In this document: one piece after another, positions 15,300 to 21,320 of the stretch
How the letters are laid out: every line of letters begins with the position of its first letter
How positions within the stretch are numbered: the stretch's first letter is position 1
DNA from: Helicobacter sp.
GTDB lineage: Bacteria > Campylobacterota > Campylobacteria > Campylobacterales > Helicobacteraceae
Length of the DNA: 21,320 nucleotides
Reading direction: 5' to 3'
Assembly (NCBI RefSeq): GCF_014799995.1
Contig: NZ_JAAVGY010000025.1
Span: forward strand, 1 to 21,320
The notes under the pieces: model-generated
Seen by the model: only the letters and a program-made list of their open reading frames with translations
What the model was told of the DNA's origin: nothing
The model's database searches: none
Program-made: the position numbers and the translations under genes

Positions 15300-15449
15300 A
15301 TGATAAATCCTTTGCTTTTGCAAAAGTTGGCACTGCGAAAGCCTGTATTACAAGATTTGGAATCGCAAATCTTTGTGCTATGGATTTTAGAAGCACTTGT
15401 GCTTTTAGGATTGCGGAATCTCCATTGGATTGTGCTTTGGAGGTGTGCT
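15300..15449 (+). other. Open leader in frame with SDR copy 2 (possible N-terminal extension)
   Basis: ATG 15300 follows the SDR1 stop directly (TAGATG). The frame stays open for 50 codons (MINPLLLQKLALRKPVLQ..., then a hydrophobic stretch FVLWILEALVLLG) and continues into SDR copy 2. The G tract lies 7 bases before this ATG and could itself pair with the CCUCC of 16S rRNA. Comparing units A and B over the well-aligned part, this frame has 3 silent and 4 replacement codon changes, whereas the alternative open frame has none silent. That suggests the frame is or was translated. Whether it makes an extended SDR or a leader peptide is open. Confidence 0.45.
15439..15443 (+). promoter_or_regulatory. 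Ribosome binding site deciding GTG start of SDR copy 2
   Basis: GGAGG, 6 bases before GTG 15450, within a segment TTTGGAGGTGTGCTGTGC also present before copy 3. Confidence 0.75.
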
Positions 15450-16508
15450 GTGCATAAGGATTCTAAGATTTATATTGCAGGGCATAGGGGGCTTGTAGGT
15501 TCAGCGATTCTTAAAAAACTCCAAAATGAGGGATATAAGAATCTTATCTTAAGAACACACCAAGAGTTAGATTTGACAAGGCAAAGGGAAGTGGAGGAAT
15601 TTTTCCAAAAAGAAAAGCCAGAATATGTTTTTTTATGTGCTGCAAAAGCAGGAGGAATGGCTTATGCAAACGCAAAAAGAGCAGAGTTTTTATACGAAAA
15701 CTTAATGATACAAAATAATGTTTTGCAACATTCTTTTTTGAATGGGGTAAAAAAGCTTATATTTCTTGCTTCTACAACAATCTATCCTAAAATATCCCTT
15801 CAACCTATCAAAGAGGAGTATTTGCTTGATTCCAAATTGGAATATAACTTTGAGAGCTATGCAATAGCTAAAATTGCCGGGTTGAAGCTTTGTGAGGCTT
15901 ATAATATTCAATTTCAAACTAATTTTATCGGAGTAGCTCCTGCTTCTTTGTATGGCAATAATGTTTCTTTTGATTTTAAAAATGCGCAGGTTTTACCTGC
16001 TCTTTTACGCAAAATTCACTTAGCAAAACTATTGAATGAAGGTCGTGATAGTGAGGTCTTGCAGGATTTGAAGTTGGGAAATATTGAGGAAGCAAAAGCT
16101 TATCTACAAACATTAGGTATTGGAAACAATAGTGTGGAAATTTGGGGTAGCGGAAACGCAAAAAGGGATTTTTTGCATTGTGAAGATTTAGCGGATGCTC
16201 TACTTTTTTTAATGCAAAATGTAGATTTTAAGGATTTACATAAGGATGAAAAAGAAATCACGAATACACATATTAATATAGGTTATGGTAGTGATATTTC
16301 TATTAAAGAACTAGCGGAGCTTATTGCAAAAATTGTTGGTTTTAAAGGAGAGCTTATTTTTGATAGTTCAAAACCAGAAGGTGCTCTAAGGAAGCTTGGA
16401 AGTATTGAAAAAATTTCAAAACTTGGTTGGAGTGCAAAAATTCCATTAGAATATGGAGTGAAGCAACTTTATCAATGGTATCAAGAGTGCGGGGGGGGGG
16501 GCTTTTAG
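15450..16508 (+). CDS. GDP-4-keto-6-deoxy-sugar reductase-like SDR, copy 2 (Fcl/WcaG family)
   Basis: A 352-residue extended SDR. The GTG at 15450 is chosen because GGAGG (15439-15443) lies 6 bases upstream and the protein then starts (M)HKDSKIYIAG, matching copy 1. The same frame is open back to ATG 15300 (402 residues). Motifs: GHRGLVG (11-17), LASTTIYP with S108, SYAIAK with Y137 and K141, and SVEIWGSG. The reductase Ser/Tyr/Lys are kept, but the residues equivalent to E. coli Fcl C109 and H179, used for epimerisation, are T110 and Q180. It should reduce C4 without epimerising, as reported for the Campylobacter heptose reductases that work with a separate epimerase. It ends in an 11-G tract (CGGGGF), like copy 1. 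Confidence 0.85.
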   Translation: MHKDSKIYIAGHRGLVGSAILKKLQNEGYKNLILRTHQELDLTRQREVEEFFQKEKPEYVFLCAAKAGGMAYANAKRAEFLYENLMIQNNVLQHSFLNGVKKLIFLASTTIYPKISLQPIKEEYLLDSKLEYNFESYAIAKIAGLKLCEAYNIQFQTNFIGVAPASLYGNNVSFDFKNAQVLPALLRKIHLAKLLNEGRDSEVLQDLKLGNIEEAKAYLQTLGIGNNSVEIWGSGNAKRDFLHCEDLADALLFLMQNVDFKDLHKDEKEITNTHINIGYGSDISIKELAELIAKIVGFKGELIFDSSKPEGALRKLGSIEKISKLGWSAKIPLEYGVKQLYQWYQECGGGGF

Positions 16509-16634
16509 ATGATAAATCCTTTGTCCTTGCAAAAGTTGGCACTGCGAAAGCCTGTGTTACAAAACTTAGAATCGCAAATCTTTGTGCTAGGGATTCTACA
16601 AATGCTCATAGTTATGGAGCTTTGGAGGTGTGCT
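16474..16634 (+). repeat. Poly-G plus leader direct repeat, unit B
   Basis: Second copy of 15265-15449. Its open leader starts at ATG 16509 (MINPLSLQKLALRKPVLQ...) and runs in frame into SDR copy 3, with GGAGG at 16624-16628 before GTG 16635. Confidence 0.8.
16491..16501 (+). repeat. Poly-G tract (11 G), end of SDR copy 2
   Basis: Same context as the tract at 15282-15292 (GAGTGC before, CTTTTAGATGATAAATCC after). It sets the C terminus of copy 2 in the same three ways. The long phase would end at TAA 16640-16642, overlapping the GTG start of copy 3. Confidence 0.85.
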
Positions 16635-17693
16635 GTGCGTAAAGATTCTAAGATTTATATTGCAGGGCATAAGGGTTTAACAGGTAGTGCAATTCTTGAG
16701 AATTTAAAGCAAAAAGGCTATCAAAATTTTGCTTTAAGGACACACCAAGAGTTGGATTTGACAAGGCAGAGGGAGGTGGAGGAATTTTTCCAAAAAGAAA
16801 AGCCTGAATATGTCTTTTTATGTGCTGCAAGAGTGGGTGGGATTATTGCAAACAATACTTATCGTGCCAATTTCATTTATGAAAATTTGATGATTCAAAA
16901 TAATGTGATTCATAGTGCCTATCTAAGTGGAGTTAAAAAGCTCTTATTTTTGGGAACAACTTGTATTTATCCCAAAAACTCTCCCCAACCTATCAAAGAG
17001 GAGTATTTATTGACGAGTGAGCTAGAATACACTAATGAGCCTTACGCGATAGCTAAAATTGCAGGGCTTAAAATGTGTGAGGCTTATAATATTCAGTATG
17101 GCACAAATTTCATCAGTGTAATGCCCACAGGTATTTATGGCGCAAACGACAATTTCAATTTGGAGAATTGTCATGTTTTGCCTGCATTTGTTCGCAAAAT
17201 GCACTTGGCAAAGCTTTTGACTCAAGATAGGCAAGAGGAACTAATTGCCAACACACAAACAAGTAATTTTGATGAGGCAAAAGCATATTGTGCAAAATTC
17301 GGAATCTTTGAAAACAAAGTAGAGATTTGGGGAAGTGGGAATCCTAGACGAGAATTTTTACACAATACAGATATGGCAGATGCTTGCGTGTTTGTAATGG
17401 AAAATGTAGATTTTAAAGATTTGCATAAGGGAGAAAAAGAGATTAAAAATACCCATATTAACATTGGTTATGGAAGTGATGTCTCTATCAAGGAATTAGC
17501 AGAATTAATTGCAAATATTGTGGGTTTTAAAGGCGAATTTTGTTTTGATACTTCCAAGCCTGATGGAACATTTAGAAAATTACCTAATACTTCCAAATTA
17601 GAGAGTTTTGGCTGGAAGCATCAAATCAGCTTAGAATCTGGAATTTCAATGCTTTATGATTGGTATTTGAAGCAAAATCATATAAGGAGTTAA
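16635..17693 (+). CDS. fcl: GDP-L-fucose synthase-like SDR, copy 3, with complete catalytic set
   Basis: A 352-residue extended SDR from GTG 16635, 6 bases after GGAGG; the frame is also open from ATG 16509. It is closest to canonical Fcl: GHKGLTG (11-17), AARVGGIIANNTYRA, LGTTCIYP with C110, NEPYAIAK with Y137 and K141, and ENCHVLPA with H180. The residues equivalent to E. coli C109, Y136, K140 and H179 are therefore present, with only S107 changed to T. It could make GDP-fucose or a 6-deoxyheptose, either as reductase or as epimerase/reductase. Unlike copies 1 and 2 it has no poly-G end (YDWYLKQNHIRS). Several blocks are identical to copy 2 (for example THQELDLTRQREVEEFFQKE), a sign of recent duplication or gene conversion. 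Confidence 0.85.
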   Translation: MRKDSKIYIAGHKGLTGSAILENLKQKGYQNFALRTHQELDLTRQREVEEFFQKEKPEYVFLCAARVGGIIANNTYRANFIYENLMIQNNVIHSAYLSGVKKLLFLGTTCIYPKNSPQPIKEEYLLTSELEYTNEPYAIAKIAGLKMCEAYNIQYGTNFISVMPTGIYGANDNFNLENCHVLPAFVRKMHLAKLLTQDRQEELIANTQTSNFDEAKAYCAKFGIFENKVEIWGSGNPRREFLHNTDMADACVFVMENVDFKDLHKGEKEIKNTHINIGYGSDVSIKELAELIANIVGFKGEFCFDTSKPDGTFRKLPNTSKLESFGWKHQISLESGISMLYDWYLKQNHIRS

Positions 17694-17695
17694 GA

Positions 17696-18085
17696 TTGCA
17701 AGAAAACTTAGAATATGTAACACAAAAAGTGCTAAGTGGTGGCAAGCTAGAAAACCTAGAAGAAGCTTTAGAGTTTCCTAGATTTATAAATTTAGAGACA
17801 ACAAATAATTGCACTGCTAGATGTGTAATGTGTGGTATTGAGGAATGGAGGAAAAATATCCAAAGCCCCTATATGCACGATGCATTGTTTTTTAAAATTG
17901 CTGATGAGATTTTGCAAAATCAACAAAATGTGCAAAAAGTTGCTTTGTTTGTAGGGAATGAACCTATGTTAGATAAGAATCTTGCACAAAGAATCTCCTA
18001 TCTTTCTAAGCCTAATCTTGCGGGGGGGGGGGCATTAAATAGCCTCATTATAAAGCCTTATGCAGTTTTCGAAAGGGCTGCATAA
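17696..18085 (+). pseudogene. Truncated radical SAM protein ending in a poly-G junction
   Basis: The TTG start at 17696 is supported by AAGGAG (17684-17689), 6 bases upstream. The frame is also open from ATG 17660, but that lies inside SDR copy 3. The 129-residue product has ETTNNCTARCVMCG with C39, C43 and C46, the CxxxCxxC [4Fe-4S]/SAM site, and then LFVGNEPMLD, the GxEP strand of radical SAM barrels. Complete enzymes need 250 or more residues. Here the barrel stops at an 11-G tract (18022-18032), followed by an unrelated 17-residue end (ALNSLIIKPYAVFERAA). The other two phases stop within four codons. So this is a fragment or chimera, not a simple OFF state. Its TAA overlaps the next ATG. 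Confidence 0.65.
18022..18032 (+). repeat. Poly-G tract (11 G), radical SAM fragment
   Basis: Eleven G after CTTGC. Frames after the tract: 11 G gives ALNSLIIKPYAVF and stop at 18085; the other two phases hit TAA or TAG almost at once. This tract is a likely recombination junction. Confidence 0.8.
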
Positions 18086-18627
18086 TGGCGATAGAGTTTG
18101 ATATACAAGAGTCTAAAATTTTTAAAGGTGTGTATGTGATAAAGCCCAATAAATTCAAAGATTTAAGAGGTGAGATTTGGACAGCTTTTACAAGCGAAGC
18201 AATTGACAATCTTTTGCCAAAATCTTTACACTTTATTCACGATAAATTTATCACTTCAAGGCGAAATGTTCTAAGGGGAATACATGGCGATAATAAAACT
18301 TACAAGCTTTGCTCTTGTATTGCCGGAGAGATTTTGCAAGTTATTGTGGATTGTAGGGAGAATAGCTCTACTTATTTGCAACACGAAGCTTTTGTTATCA
18401 ATCCTAAGAATCAGTTGTTTGTTCTTGTGCCGGCAGGATTTGGTAATGCGCATTTGGTGCGCTCACAAGAAGCGGTATATTATTATAAGTGCGCCTATAA
18501 AGGAGAATATATGGATGCAGAGAGTCAATTCACTTATGCGTGGAATGATGAGAGGATAGGTATAGATTGGGGAATTACAGACCCTATTTTATCAAAGAGG
18601 GATATTTTGGCGACAAGAGTAGTATAA
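18085..18627 (+). CDS. RmlC-like sugar 3,5-epimerase, copy 2 (DdahB/MlghB type)
   Basis: A 180-residue cupin, the same length as the gene at 13701 and similar along its whole length: FKDLRGEIWTAF, VLRGIHGD with H67, VDCRENSSTY, GNAHLVRS, AVYYY, YAWNDERIGIDWG. It differs at residues likely to line the pocket (GNAHLV for GNAHCV, LVPAGFG for LLPPNMG, HEAFVI for WESWNI). The two copies may therefore flip different carbons or act on different heptose stereoisomers (inference). The start ATG overlaps the stop of the radical SAM fragment (TAATG), with AAAGGG upstream. The 4,6-dehydratase that would supply its substrate follows 13 bases later. Confidence 0.85.
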   Translation: MAIEFDIQESKIFKGVYVIKPNKFKDLRGEIWTAFTSEAIDNLLPKSLHFIHDKFITSRRNVLRGIHGDNKTYKLCSCIAGEILQVIVDCRENSSTYLQHEAFVINPKNQLFVLVPAGFGNAHLVRSQEAVYYYKCAYKGEYMDAESQFTYAWNDERIGIDWGITDPILSKRDILATRVV

Positions 18628-18640
18628 ATAAAGGTTAAAT

Positions 18641-19672
18641 ATGTCAAAAACAGCTTTAATTACAGGATTTACAGGGCAAGTTGGTTCGCAAATGGCGGAT
18701 TTCTTGCTAGAGAATACCGACTATGAAATTATCGGTTTAATGCGTTGGCAAGAGAGTATGGATAATATCTATCATCTAAGTGATAGGATTAACAAAAAAG
18801 ATAGAATCAGTATTTTTTATGCGGATTTGAATGATTATTCTAGTTTGCAGAAGCTTTTTGAGAGCAAAAAACCTGATTTTATTTTTCATTTAGCGGCACA
18901 AAGTTTTCCTAAAACTTCATTTGAGATTCCGCTTGAAACTTTGCAAACAAACATTATCGGCACAGCGAATATCCTAGAAAATATTAGAATCTTAAAGCAA
19001 AAACAAGATTATGACCCAGTGGCGCATATCTGCTCTTCAAGTGAGGTTTATGGTAGGGCGAAAGTTGGCGTGCGCCTTAATGAAGAGACGCCATTTCACG
19101 GTGCGAGCCCTTATAGTATCAGCAAAATCGGCACAGATTATTTAGGGCGATTCTATGGAGAAGCATATCAAATCCGTACCTTTGTAACGCGTATGGGAAC
19201 GCACAGCGGTCCAAGACGCAGTGATGTGTTTTTTGAAAGCACAGTAGCAAAGCAAATTGCACTGATTGAAGCAGGTTACCAAGAGCCAATTATCAAGGTA
19301 GGAAATCTTGAGAGCACACGCACTTTTCAAGATTGCAGAGACGCGATTCGGGCGTATTATCTACTTGCACTAGAGAGCCAAAAAGGCAATGTGCCTTGTG
19401 GAGAGGCTTTTAATATTGCAGGAGAAGAAGCCTTTAAATTGCCTGAAGTGATTGAGATTCTTTTGGGCTTTAGCACAAGAAAAGATATTCAAGTGCAAGC
19501 AGATAGCGAGAGATTCCGCCCAATTGACGCAGATTATCAAATGTTTGATAATACAAAAATCAAAAGTTTTATTGATTGGAAGCCCGAGATTCCAGCTAGA
19601 AAAATGTTTGAAGATTTATTGAATCATTGGAGAAAGGAAATCTCTAATGGCAGAATCCCATTAAATAGGTAA
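18641..19672 (+). CDS. GDP-mannose 4,6-dehydratase family; probable GDP-manno-heptose 4,6-dehydratase (DdahA/DmhA/WcbK type)
   Basis: A 343-residue SDR: GFTGQVG (9-15) for NADP, HLAAQSFP, SSSEVYG (132-138) with the Ser and E135 of the Thr/Ser-Glu pair, YSISK with Y158 and K162, and RMGTHSGPRRSDVFFES. It removes water from a GDP-sugar to give the 4-keto-6-deoxy intermediate used by the RmlC-like and Fcl-like enzymes. The GDP-heptose substrate rather than GDP-mannose is inferred from the hddA gene 4 bases downstream and from the Campylobacter pathway in which this family acts on GDP-D-glycero-D-manno-heptose. The ribosome site is AAAGG. Unlike its neighbours it has no poly-G tract, so the committed step is not itself phase-variable. 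Confidence 0.85.
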   Translation: MSKTALITGFTGQVGSQMADFLLENTDYEIIGLMRWQESMDNIYHLSDRINKKDRISIFYADLNDYSSLQKLFESKKPDFIFHLAAQSFPKTSFEIPLETLQTNIIGTANILENIRILKQKQDYDPVAHICSSSEVYGRAKVGVRLNEETPFHGASPYSISKIGTDYLGRFYGEAYQIRTFVTRMGTHSGPRRSDVFFESTVAKQIALIEAGYQEPIIKVGNLESTRTFQDCRDAIRAYYLLALESQKGNVPCGEAFNIAGEEAFKLPEVIEILLGFSTRKDIQVQADSERFRPIDADYQMFDNTKIKSFIDWKPEIPARKMFEDLLNHWRKEISNGRIPLNR

Positions 19673-19676
19673 AAAG

Positions 19677-20697
19677 ATGAAAACCATCAGAAGTATGACG
19701 CCTTTGAGGCTTGGGCTTGCGGGGGGGGGGGACAGATATTAATCTGTATTGTGATAACTATACAGGCTATGTGCTAAATGCCACGATTTCAAAATATATT
19801 CATTGCACACTTCAAGTTATGGACAATGATAGAATCCTTTTTGTTTCTCCTGATACAAATGCAAAAACAGAATATCAAAGTGTAGAGTTTTTGGAGCTTG
19901 ATGGGAAAATGGATATTTATAAGAGTGTTTATAATCGTTTGGTGAAAGATTTTATCCACAAGCCACTAAGTTTTGAGCTTACAACTTATTCTGATGTGCC
20001 AAGCGGAAGCGGACTTGGAGGTTCATCTACGCTTGTGGTGGGCATTATTAAGTGTTTTGTAGAGTGGTTGCATTTGCCCTTGGGGGAATATGACATTGCA
20101 AAACTTGCCTATGAGATAGAAAGAGAGGATTTAGGAATTGTTGGAGGTGCGCAAGACCAATATGCAGCGACTTTTGGTGGATTTAATTTTATGGAGTTTT
20201 ATAAAGATAAGCGCGTGATTGTTAATCCTTTGCGTATCAAAAATTGGATTATGAGTGAGCTAGAAGAGCAAATTGTGCTTTATTTTACAAATATTACGAG
20301 AGAAGCGAAAGATATAGAGGAACATAAAAAAGGAAGATTGGGTGATAACAAATCTTTAGAGGCAATGCATTCTATTAAACAAGATGCAAGCGATATGAAA
20401 GAGGCATTGCTTAAAGGAGATTTTCATTCTTTGGCTAAGATTCTAGGGAAATCTTGGCAGAGCAAAAAAGTAATTTCCGAAATCGTTACAAATGATGAAT
20501 TAGATAGAATCTATAACCTTGCAATCAATAATGGGGCATATAGCGGTAAAACAAGTGGTGCAGGAGCGGGGGGGTTTATGTTTTTTATGGTAGATCCTAC
20601 AAAAAAGTATGACTTAATTAAGCTTTTAAACCAAGAGCAAGGCTATGTGGAGGAATTTAATTTTGTAAAAGAAGGAGCAAAATCGTGGGTAATTTAA
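19677..20697 (+). pseudogene. hddA: D-glycero-D-manno-heptose 7-phosphate kinase gene, frameshifted at poly-G (phase OFF)
   Basis: ATG 19677 reads MKTIRSMTPLRLGLAGGG, the normal start of HddA (GHMP kinase). With 11 G at 19721-19731 it then runs into TAA at 19740-19742. The rest of the gene (TDINLYCDNYTGYVLNATIS... to 20697) is intact in another frame. Ten or thirteen G would restore LAGGGTD and a product of about 339 residues. GHMP motifs are PSGSGLGGSS (near 108-117) and SGAGAGGFMFF near the C terminus. The enzyme phosphorylates heptose-7-phosphate at C1 on the way to GDP-heptose, so OFF should stop GDP-heptose supply unless another kinase exists. The tract encodes the conserved Gly run itself. 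The gene follows the dehydratase by 4 bases and overlaps the next start. Confidence 0.85.
19721..19731 (+). repeat. Poly-G tract (11 G) in the hddA start region
   Basis: GCG plus G run, then ACAGAT. Eleven G gives AGGGDRY and stop; ten or thirteen gives AGGGTD and the full kinase. Confidence 0.88.
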
Positions 20698-21320
20698 TTA
20701 AAGTATGTCCTTTGTGTAAAAAGGAATCTGAATTTCAAGAAGTATTATTGTTGGAAAATGTGTTTGCAAGTGGAGATATTTTTGAGTTTAATCCGACAAG
20801 TAAAATCGGAGCGGAGGATTATGCTAAGGGGGATTGCACAATGGATATGAGGCAATGTTTGGAGTGCGGTTTTATCTATAACTTTGCCTTTGATATGTCC
20901 AAAATGTTACAAGTCTATACAAGCAATGCGTATTATCAACAGAAATATTTTACGCAAAGATTAAGTAAAACATTAACCCAAACTAAAGATAAAATTATGC
21001 AGTATGCTTCAAAGGATTCTGTATTTTTAGAGATTGCACCGGGTCTTTGTGATTTACTTTGTGCTTTGGCGAGTGAGGCAAAATTTGTATATAGTATTGA
21101 TCCAAGTCCTACGACAATGGAAAAAATGCCTAAGAATGTTTCACATATTCAAGGCTTTTTTGATACAAAACTTTTGCGCAATTCTTTGAAGCATAAAGTG
21201 GATTTTATTGTGTTTAGGCATTTGTTGGAGCATATAGAAAAACCACGAGAGTTTTTAGAAGAGGTTGTAGGTTTTTTAGATATAGGTGGGAAGATGTATG
21301 TGGACGTGCTCAATGCGCTA
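20685..21320 (+). CDS. Zinc-site class I SAM methyltransferase (partial, runs off the window)
   Basis: GTG 20685 has GAAGGAG at 20671-20677, 7 bases upstream, and overlaps the hddA end by 13 bases. The 212 residues seen start MGNLIKVCPLCKKE. C8/C11 and C58/C61 (CPLC, CLEC) form a likely four-cysteine zinc site, as in sugar C- or O-methyltransferases with an N-terminal zinc domain. A class I Rossmann domain follows: FLEIAPGLCDLL (motif I, 114-125), SIDPSP and FRHLLEHIEKPREFL. It may methylate a sugar of the heptose pathway, but the C-terminal half that would show the subtype is missing. No poly-G tract lies in the visible part. Confidence 0.75.
   Translation, partial: MGNLIKVCPLCKKESEFQEVLLLENVFASGDIFEFNPTSKIGAEDYAKGDCTMDMRQCLECGFIYNFAFDMSKMLQVYTSNAYYQQKYFTQRLSKTLTQTKDKIMQYASKDSVFLEIAPGLCDLLCALASEAKFVYSIDPSPTTMEKMPKNVSHIQGFFDTKLLRNSLKHKVDFIVFRHLLEHIEKPREFLEEVVGFLDIGGKMYVDVLNAL

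Larger units (their letters stand above)
15265..15449 (+). repeat. Poly-G plus leader direct repeat, unit A
   Basis: Repeated at 16474-16634, about 1.2 kb downstream. From AATGGTATCAAGAGTGC through the G run to GATAAATCCTTTG the two copies are identical. The following about 80 bases differ at few positions. Unit A then has 24 extra bases before the shared GGAGG ribosome site. Confidence 0.8.

Noticed and set aside
15266..15457. 63-codon frame, and its partner at 16427-16642
   Set aside because: All differences between the two copies in this frame change the residue, so it is not conserved as protein; it matters only as the long C-terminal phase of the upstream SDR.
17660..17695. ATG 17660 as the radical SAM start
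   Set aside because: It lies inside SDR copy 3 with no ribosome site, while TTG 17696 has AAGGAG at ideal spacing and begins just after the SDR stop.
19711..20697. TTG at 19711 as the hddA start
   Set aside because: It gives LGLRGGGTD and lacks the conserved MxxIRSMTPLRLGLAGGG start, which is present in the other frame from ATG 19677; the frames are joined by changing the G count.
6102..20697. Minus-strand frames of 60-121 codons within the plus-strand genes
   Set aside because: All are shadows of strong plus-strand coding sequence, without ribosome sites or family motifs.
1..21320. tRNA, rRNA, CRISPR array or complete insertion sequence
   Set aside because: None seen; the repeats are few, palindromic and unevenly spaced, and no transposase is encoded.

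Overview
The window is about 21 kb of AT-rich DNA carrying a surface-polysaccharide (capsule or O-antigen type) locus. The low GC, short intergenic gaps, GTG/TTG starts with AAGGAG ribosome sites, many coding-strand poly-G tracts and a Campylobacter-like heptose-modification gene set point to Campylobacterota. An enterohepatic Helicobacter is my best guess. Genus is inferred from style and gene content, not from a marker gene.

Layout. 1-81: the last codons of an upstream gene whose 3' end (poly-G plus a basic tail) is nearly a copy of the end of the glycosyltransferase gene near 4.8 kb. 82-513: no convincing gene, several palindromic 'TCATTGCGAG...GTGGCAATC' repeats. 514-4836: a tight operon of GDPD-like phosphodiesterase, HAD phosphatase, a degenerate sugar nucleotidyltransferase, an NTF2/SnoaL-like protein and a large glycosyltransferase ending in a poly-G tract. 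4837-5175: repeats and a possible small transcript. 5176-5912 (minus strand): a MazF/PemK-type toxin behind an HTH-containing putative antitoxin. 6102-8470: wecB and wecC, making UDP-ManNAcA. 8483-12814: a 1443-residue FkbM methyltransferase / coiled coil / two-glycosyltransferase fusion with a poly-G tract at codons 13-15. 12854-13577: a DUF6270-like gene, frameshifted in a poly-G tract. 13701-20697: a heptose block with two RmlC-like 3,5-epimerases, three tandem GDP-fucose-synthase-like SDRs, a radical-SAM fragment, a GDP-mannose/heptose 4,6-dehydratase and hddA (frameshifted in a poly-G tract). 20685 to the window end: the start of a zinc-site SAM methyltransferase.

How it works together (inference). 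HddA and partners outside the window would supply GDP-D-glycero-D-manno-heptose. The dehydratase would make the 4-keto-6-deoxy sugar, the RmlC-like epimerases would flip C3/C5, and the SDRs would reduce C4, giving variant 6-deoxyheptoses. WecB/WecC supply UDP-ManNAcA, and the large glycosyltransferases assemble the glycan. Eight poly-G tracts (9-11 G, one cut by the window edge) make much of this output phase-variable. As sequenced, hddA and the DUF6270 gene are OFF, the fusion gene is ON, and the 656-residue glycosyltransferase has a shortened tail. The most unusual feature is the tandem SDR array: a roughly 1.2-kb unit of poly-G, conserved leader and SDR is repeated, and the copies differ at catalytic positions.
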